Below, piece after piece: positions 57,379 to 64,000 of a stretch of 64,000 bases of DNA. Location: assembly GCA_038496445.1 (NCBI GenBank), contig JALMLS010000076.1, forward strand, positions 235,300 through 299,299, written 5' to 3'. Position numbers and translations under genes: made by a program. Each line of letters opens with the position of its first letter. Positions within the stretch are counted from its first letter, which is position 1. The notes under the pieces were generated by a model. It ran no database searches. It was not told where the DNA came from and worked only from the letters and a program-made list of their open reading frames with translations. The stretch comes from Trichosphaerium sp. ATCC 40318. Taxonomy: Eukaryota > Discosea > Flabellinia > Trichosidae.

Positions 57379-58887
57379 TTACTTATCAGTCTTTTTTGAT
57401 GTTTTTGCTTTTTTTGTTGTTTTTTCTTCTTCTCCTTTAGGTGCTCTCTTTCTTTTTCCTCTTTTTGTCTTTTTAACTTTTGGTTCAAACCTACGTTTAG
57501 GTATAGCCAAAGTGAATGCCTTTTCCCAATCATTCGTTTCAGCAAAAATAGCCAAAATCTCATACACTTATAAAAAAAAAGTCAGAAAAGCTTCAGTCGT
57601 ACGATGTGGTCTCAGATAAAAATGAAAATGTCAATTATAAGTTTCTATATATTTACCTTGATTAATAGTCAATACTTTACGACCTACAAGATCAACATAT
57701 TCATCTATGAAACAAGGAGTAAGCATACAAAAAAAAACAATAAAAATTATTTGTAAATTGAACACGTACCAATTGGAAGTCTTGCAGTTTCTATGCGTCT
57801 CTCATTTGCACGTTTATACGTGGCTCCTTTACATTGGTTGTGATCAAGTAATCCTCCTATAACATAAACCTTTTTTCATGTTAATAAACGGAGTAACGCA
57901 ACAAAGCACTCACCATTCCAGGATCCAATTTTGTAAGAACATTTTCTAAAGTAAAAAATATTAGTTTAAAATCCGCCATTTCAACCGCTCTTTGAAGGAC
58001 GCACTTGATTCAGCGGTGAGGTACACAATTTTTTCAGGGTCATGTACTTCATGGTAAGGCTTTTCATTCCATTGTACCTTGAATACATAAGCAAAGAGAA
58101 CAAAGGCGAAGTGTATTAAAAAAAAAATTATCCCTTACCTTCCATTTAGTATGTCCTGCGTGTTTATGAACGTGTTTTACTACTTTCCCTTTATAACTAC
58201 AAAAATCAAGGTGAAATGGGTTATCCATCTTTTTATTCACGCCATAGCACTTGACAAAAACAGTCAGCAAAAAAAACCAAAGATTTCGTTCAAAAAAAAG
58301 CCTTTTGTCGCGCTAGTGCGACTTTTTTTTTTCGACATTTACAATTGGAAATATAAATTTTGTAGTAGCCTTGTTCTAAGCTACTTTTTGTAAAATCAAC
58401 GCAAACAACATTTTGACACTTTTTTCCCAATTTTCAGAATTTTTTTTAAACGCCTTATTTGCATACCTGAAGCATTTGAGGTACTACTTTCCGTACATCT
58501 AGTAATTTTAACAAAAATAAAAGCAAGAAAATTATAAATTACCTTTATCCGTCATTTCATCCTCCCATTCCAAGTCAATTACTACCGTGTTATCCCTACA
58601 CGCATTAAAATGAGAAATAATGTATTTTATGCTACAAATACCTGTATGTTGCAGTCTCAAGCCTTTTCTTGCTCGTTCCAGTAGAATCTCTACCATCTAA
58701 TGCAAATATGCGTTCTCGTTCTTTTTCTTCAAATCTTCGTTTTTTATGTTTCTGAATAACGTGAGCAATTTATATACGCTATAGGTGTCCGTACCTCATG
58801 CCAAAAATTTTGTAGATCATCACGGTTGTTCTCTGGCTTTTTGTACTCTTTTTTAGTTTTAGTTACTGTTTCCTCGTTCTCTGCCAT
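57379..58887 (-). CDS. TRM10: tRNA (guanine-9-N1)-methyltransferase, Trm10 family
   Basis: SPOUT-fold, SAM-dependent methyltransferase modifying purine 9 of tRNAs. From ATG 58887 ([20 protein letters not shown]) about nine exons give about 300 aa. Basic N-terminus ([14 protein letters not shown]), then [57 protein letters not shown], the SAM-knot [38 protein letters not shown] and [14 protein letters not shown], and a Lys-rich nuclear-type tail. All family landmarks are in order. The 44-nt intron after LDPGM must end at AAAAAAG to keep VYVIGG. Divergent from the TCERG1-like gene, whose ATG is only 96 bp away, so they probably share a promoter. Confidence 0.92.
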
Positions 58888-58983
58888 GGTGTCAAGCGAA
58901 ATATACAACAGACAGATCAAATAAACTTCGGCTGAGAACAAGTTTGAAAAATCGCGCTTCGCAAAAATCTAGCGTCGTGAACC

Positions 58984-61900
58984 ATGAGTGAAGACGCTGC
59001 ACCAATAACAGGTACACACACTATTTTATTAACCCTCTGAGGGTAAAAACGCATTCAAATAATATTTATCGTTAATTTGTTTTGTTGTAGAGCAAAGCGT
59101 ATCTCCTGGTACTACTAGATGGTTTTTAAAATACCAATAACATTTTTAGATGAGACAACGCCAAATGAGCCTCAAAATGATCCTATGGGTACATTTATTC
59201 CTTGCACATGAATTTTAAAGGCGTACTAACGAACTAAAAGAGACTGAAAGTGTGGTTCAAGCGACACCGGACACTAATTCCGCAGAAGTGCCTCAAGATG
59301 CGCCAGTACGTATAAACAACGTCTCAGACGAAGAACCAAAAGCAATGACACTTCAATTTTACAAACCCGTTTATCACGCTAACACGTCCACAAGGCCCCT
59401 CAAGAACAATTTGATATACCACCAGAACCAGAATCATCCCTGGACGACTGGAAGATGCATACAACGCCAGAAGGCACACCATACTTCCATAACGCTGTAA
59501 CCAATGAAACAACATGGATAAGACCGCTAGGATTCTTATCGGTGCGTTATCGTTTAGAAAAATGGACTAGAAGCAAGTTTACAAGCTTATTTTTTCATTT
59601 TTTTTTGCAAAAATCTGCTTTTTCTTCGTTCAGATGTCATTGTAGAGACTTATATTTACTACCTAGGAGGAAGAGAAAAAGAGGCCAGTGTCATCGTACG
59701 TACCTTGGATTGCGCTATGTATGTAAAACGCTTTTCTTTTCGTTTCAGCAAGACAAAAAAACAAAAGTTGGTAAAAAAAATTCATGACGTTTTTTCGCGA
59801 TTTTGTTCGTTCATAGACCGCCATTATGTATTGAAATTGCATAGTACATATTGTTTCTTTATTATTTTTGGTCTATTCTTTTAGTACATATTAGTGGAAC
59901 GTTTTTATTTCGGGGTCTTTTGGCGGCGTATTTTTTTTTTGTTTTTTTTTTTAATATGGTCTCGTAGCGATCGTATCGGAACTACTGATTGGATGATTGT
60001 ACATACAGCTGGTGGAACACCTTATTACCACAATAGTGTCACTAATGAAACTACTTGGTCACTACCAAGTAATTTAAACTCCAAACCACAACTCCAAGAC
60101 GAAGCTGAAAACAAAAGAAAGGTAACCAATTTTTTTGGAACAAAAAAAGACTTCGCTCTCCATACTTCTATCATTTTGAGGTTATTTTAGTTTATATTGT
60201 AAGGTGTATGTATGTATGCTAATAAGTGATAGGCTGATGAAGCGGGACTTGATGAGAATGCCCCATCACCTAAAAAAGCTAAAAAAGATGAAGGACCTCC
60301 TCCTTTAACACATGATGAACGTATTGAGCTTTTTAAGACTTTACTACGTGAACACGATATAACACCTGTCACTACATTCCAAAAACTAGCTCCACAACTT
60401 GTTTACGATAAGAGATTCACAGGCAAGCATTGAAACACCAAAAACCTTTTTTTTTTGTTGAAATCTTGACACTTTTTTTCCTTAATTTTGTGAGCCTGTG
60501 CCTCGTTTGTGTTCACATTTTTTGGTTGGATTCTTATTTGGAGTTTTCATCTAGCTATTCAGACGCAGTCAGAAAGAAAATCAGTGTTTGATGGGTTTGT
60601 TCTTGAGCGTCAAAATGAAATCTTGAAAGAAAAAGAAATGGCAAAGAAGAAAGCTAAAGAGAACTTTGCTATTACTATTGAGGATATGGTAGATGATGAA
60701 AAGATTGATCCTGATATTACTTGGTCTGAATTCAAGAAGAAGGTTTCAAAAGAAAAATGGTATCAAGTCGTTAAAAGTAAGGCAAGCGTGTACCTCTTTT
60801 TTTTTTCTTGTTTTTTCTGAGAAAGTCAGAAAAAACAACCAAAGACATTCTTGAATTGTTCTTGTTCTTATATATTTTTATAGGATCGTGAAAAACTATT
60901 TAATGAAGTTATTGAGCCTATACGCGATGAATATCTTGCACGTACGCCTTAGAATTGTTTCTTATACTCGTCACAACATCAACTCTAGTCTGAATTTTTT
61001 TTGTTTTTGGCGCTTGTTTTATGTTTTCAAATATCTGACTTGTGTTCTCTTTTAGAATTGAAGTATGCCATGTCGGATTTTAGAGAGCTTCTTGAAGAGC
61101 AGGAAGATATTACAGGAAGTTCTAAATTTGATGAGGTCATGGAGATTATTGAGAAAGATGAACGTTTTGGTAAAGATTCTCTTCGAGAACGTCATAGACG
61201 TCGCATTTTTAAAAAGTATGTCGGCGAGCTACGAAAACAAGAGGATGAAAAGGCAAAGAAAAAGAAACGTGAGGAAGCAGCAAGACGTGCTAGGGAGGCT
61301 GAAGTTCGTCGTATTAAGCGAGAGCAGGCAAGAACATGTTTTGATTTTTTTTTTGATTATTTTGGTTTTTTTTTCTGGTCAGAAGTTCTTCTTTTGGACC
61401 GCTTCGTCGTGACCTATCTATTAAAAATATAAGCAAGTGTTTGTAGCTTAATTGGTTAGAGCCGTCCGCTGTTAACGGGAAAGATGGTGGTTCAAGTCCA
61501 CTCAAACACGCTTTTTGGCATACTTTTTGGGGAATATGCATAACGCGGCTTTTTTCGTTTTTTGTATTGTTATTTGTTTAACTGCTTTGTCGTCTAATGG
61601 AGGTTTTTTAGGATAGAAAAACTAATAGTAGAAGGTCTAGGCTGGAAGAAGACGAAGCATACGCTAATTTTAAAGCTTTACTTGCTGAGAATATTCAAGA
61701 TCCATCAGTACGTCCTTTCATTTTTTTTTTCCTTTTTTGTTTGTCCTTTTTCTCGTTTTCTTCTTATTTGCTTTTCTGTCGTATTGAAGTATATGCTTAT
61801 TTTTTATTATCTAGACTGTATGGGAAAAGGCACAGCAGAGGTTAGAACACGATAGACGGTTTTTGACACGTTTGATTCCGAGAAGCGAAAAACAACGTAT

Positions 61901-63079
61901 GTTTGTTGATCACTTACAGGATTTACAGAGTGTACGCTAGTTGTTTTATGTTTTTGTTACTAACGATGTAACTAGGTAAAATACAGAGACTTTAGACAGC
62001 TCCTTGAGGAGCAAGATATAAAGATAACATCTAGATGGCCTGATGTTTGTAAAGATATTGAAAAAGATGAAAGATTTTCATCTGTTAGTAAAGATAGACG
62101 TCGTGAGTCTTTATTTGAAAAGTACAGATCAGAACTTGAACGTAAAATATACGAGGTATGTATAATCATGTTTACAACGTAAAAACAGATGACCCTGCAG
62201 GCTGAAAACAGTTAGGATCTTTTTTGAGAATCTGTTTCCCAAAATTTTCCTTGAATCTTGTGCTTACTGACACTGTCTTGTAGCAATTTGATAAATTACT
62301 CAATGATACACCACAAATTAGTTGTGCTACTCCAATTGAGGGAGACGAATTTGATCAAATAATAAACTACATGCGGGTACCCAAAAGCTTTTTTTTTTGT
62401 TTGGTCTTCTTCAAAAACAATCCTTTGTTTATTTGTCTTGTGTAGGGCGATAGGCGGTGGAAAGAACTTGATGTAGTACCAGAAACACGTTTACGTAAAT
62501 TACGAAACTTTATAAAAGACTTAAAGGCCAAGGCAGAGAAAGGTATTCAACCAAACCCCAACCAGTTTTTTTCTCTTGATTTCAATTTTATTTTGTTTGT
62601 GTGGTTTCTGATATCACGTGTTTTGGAGGTTTATCCTTTTTTTTTATTTTTTACCCTTGTCTCTTGTTAATTTCTTTGTAGCAACGAAAGGAGGTAAACT
62701 AGAACTCCCTTCACGTGATTCTAGAGATAAAAGAGACAGAGGAGATAGGAGAGGTGATCGCCGTCATAGAAGAGATGACAGAGATCGTGATAGACATGAT
62801 CGTGGTGATAGAGACCGTAGAGATCATGGTGGAAGAAGTGACAGGAATAGAAGAAGAGCCGTGATCGTTACAGAGACAGCGGAGATAGAGATAGGTAAAT
62901 GATATTGCTCAGTTGTTTAGAATGACTTTCCTTTTACGTTCTTTTTATTTTTGCTATTGCTGATGCTTTATCATAGGCGAGATGATCGTGATGACCGTGA
63001 TAGAAGGAGAAGAGATCGTAGAGATCATTCTAGAGATAGAGACGACAGCAGGCGTAGTGATAGAAGATCAAGACATTGA
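58984..63079 (+). CDS. TCERG1/CA150-like WW-FF transcription-splicing factor
   Basis: Nuclear factor linking RNA polymerase II CTD to the spliceosome. Spliced order: acidic N-terminus (MSEDAAPIT), WW1 (DDWKMHTTPEGTPYFHNAVT), WW2 (TDWMIVHTAGGTPYYHNSVT), nuclear-type KKAKKDE, then about five or six FF domains (for example ELFKTLLREHDITPVTTFQK; MSDFRELLEEQEDITGSSKF; LEEDEAYANFKALLAENIQD; VKYRDFRQLLEEQDIKITSR; QFDKLLNDTPQIS). LDVVPETRLRKLRNFIKDLK matches the last TCERG1 FF. An Arg-Asp-rich tail ends RSDRRSRH at 63079, but only with a frame change near 62,865; otherwise translation runs on to 63293. One intron (61328-61611, GC-AG) contains a tRNA. PRPF40 is the alternative, less likely from the C-terminal FF. 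Confidence 0.85.
61437..61510 (+). tRNA. tRNA-Asn (anticodon GTT), intronless, nested in a protein-gene intron
   Basis: Cloverleaf: perfect 7-bp acceptor stem (GTGTTTG/CAAACAC), D-arm GCTT...GAGC, anticodon loop CTGTTAA with anticodon GTT, variable loop AAGAT, T-arm GGTGG-TTCAAGT-CCACT, discriminator G. A TTTTTGG run follows at 61513-61523 and could terminate Pol III. The anticodon stem has one G-A mismatch at its base. Same strand as the host gene. Confidence 0.93.
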
Positions 63080-63293
63080 TGTTTGTAATAAAAAAAAAGA
63101 AACAAATTATTGTCTAGTGAGTTCTGAAGTTATTTTTTTTCCAGCTGAAAGCTATCGATTCTATCGAAAAAGTTTTCGACGTACAAACTTAAAATCTGTT
63201 ACAGAGCACCAAGGTACGCCATTCTGCCATTACTCATCGCTGGATTTTTCCGTAATCATAAGCAACTGCACTGAAATTGAAGTGAGCCCTTGA

Positions 63294-63753
63294 GAGAGCA
63301 ATACTACCAATAACGCACGGTTATGGACCTTAGATTTTTCTTGCCCTTGATGTTGAAATTGTACTATAATGTGGTTTTAACGGGTTCTATTCCAGACCAT
63401 TTTCAATATTAATGAGCTAGAATAATCATTGTGCACTCCGTTTGGTGACGGATCGATTGAGCTTTGGGACTTCATTGAGATATCCTTTTTTGGAGGGTTC
63501 GAGTTAGTGCTCTCTTCACGTTAAAATACACTTCTTTTCTCAAAACAGATAGGTAATATCAACTCATATGTCGTCTATCTACGTTGTCGCATTTTTACTT
63601 ACAGCTGAAATATTGTGCGTACCTTCACACGAGTAATTGAGGGATAACCCGCATAATTTTTCGGCTGGCTATCTCTATGCTTTTTTTACCACTTTATTTG
63701 TACCTGTCACATGACTCAACAAAAAACTCTTTTGGACTAAAACCAACTTTTAT
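63294..63753. other. Intergenic between TCERG1-like gene and transposase
   Basis: No gene seen. It may contain the 3' terminal inverted repeat of the transposon, but I could not identify it without the other end. Confidence 0.45.
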
Positions 63754-64000
63754 TTAACGTGTGAGGTTGTGTACAGCTGCTGCAAGAAAGACAAGGTAGT
63801 CCATTTGGATGGCTGGCCCAAACCACGCTTTTGATAATTTTTTGAATTTATTCTTTATCTGGCCAAATGGGCACTCCACTCGTGCACGGAAAGTTCTGAT
63901 AGCTGCATTGTACTTGCGCTGTTTCTTAGTGAGTACTTTGATACTTCTCCCAGTTTTTGTCTTGGTGCTATTCCGTGGTTCTTTTAAATTAGCATGTATT
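63754..64000 (-). mobile_element. DDE-superfamily (Harbinger/DDE_4-like) transposase, C-terminal end
   Basis: The minus strand is open from the window edge to TAA at 63756-63754. It reads IKVLTKKQRKYNAAIRTFRA, then RVECPFGQIKNKFKKLSKAW and YLVFLAAAVHNLTR. The pattern YN..I...R..VE..FG..K..F..L...... with a helical N-L-end is the C-terminal catalytic-Glu region of PIF/Harbinger or DDE_Tnp_4 nucleases. Only about 80 residues are visible; the rest lies beyond the window. Confidence 0.7.

Noticed and set aside
1-64000. CRISPR array, plasmid or prophage content
   Set aside because: All tandem repeats are in-frame protein repeats, and spliceosomal introns and nuclear gene families show the DNA is eukaryotic.

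Overview
The window is nuclear DNA of a small-genome, intron-rich, AT-rich unicellular eukaryote. Cellular genes are split by many short introns (mostly 44-66 nt), intergenic gaps are mostly under 1 kb, and both strands are used. Recognisable cellular genes (Dcp2, Trm10, a TCERG1/CA150-like splicing-transcription factor, an ABTB1-like ankyrin-BTB protein, a filamin, a Reeler-domain surface protein, a GH79 glycosidase) would fit an amoeba or a unicellular relative of animals. I cannot assign a taxon from sequence alone. I see no bacterial operons, no rRNA and no CRISPR.

Layout. 1-6 kb: charged coiled-coil gene (runs off the left edge), TKL kinase, macro-domain gene, DCP2. 8-12.5 kb: accessory block with an orphan ORF, a Cys-rich ORF and an F-box/LRR gene flanked by inverted F-box fragments. 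12.8-20.6 kb: GH79 glycosidase, F-box/jacalin-like gene, multi-TM receptor-like gene with a PA-like ectodomain, small TM gene. 21-25 kb: second F-box/LRR gene head-to-head with its decayed copy, then ABTB1-like. 26.5-30.5 kb: secreted heme peroxidase convergent with a GPI-type Reeler protein. 31-39 kb: F-box/MORN-variant pseudogene, disordered Trp/Gly/Ser protein, gamma-glutamylcyclotransferase-like gene, intact 804-aa F-box/MORN-variant gene. 40-45 kb: MITE-like repeat, DXD glycosyltransferase, PTNAP-repeat GPI-type protein, small TM gene, MORN scrap. 45.3-54.9 kb: one large filamin-type gene. 55.5-63.3 kb: third F-box/LRR gene, second MITE-like copy, TRM10, TCERG1-like gene with a tRNA-Asn inside one intron. 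The last 250 bp are the C-terminal end of a DDE transposase.

The genes form two populations. Intron-rich conserved cellular genes (RNA decay and modification, transcription-splicing, cytoskeleton, surface and secreted proteins) are interspersed with intronless or one-intron repeat genes. The latter pair a degenerate N-terminal F-box with LRR, MORN-variant or jacalin-like domains, as predicted SCF substrate-recognition subunits, and they occur with truncated, frameshifted and inverted copies: a birth-and-death family. Two further genome-scale signals are a strong excess of the palindrome CACGTG (often TCACGTGA) and a splice-donor preference for GTACGY with several GC-AG introns of matching GCACGY form.

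All exon structures are hand-spliced from reading frame and GT/GC-AG signals; no transcript or database evidence was available.
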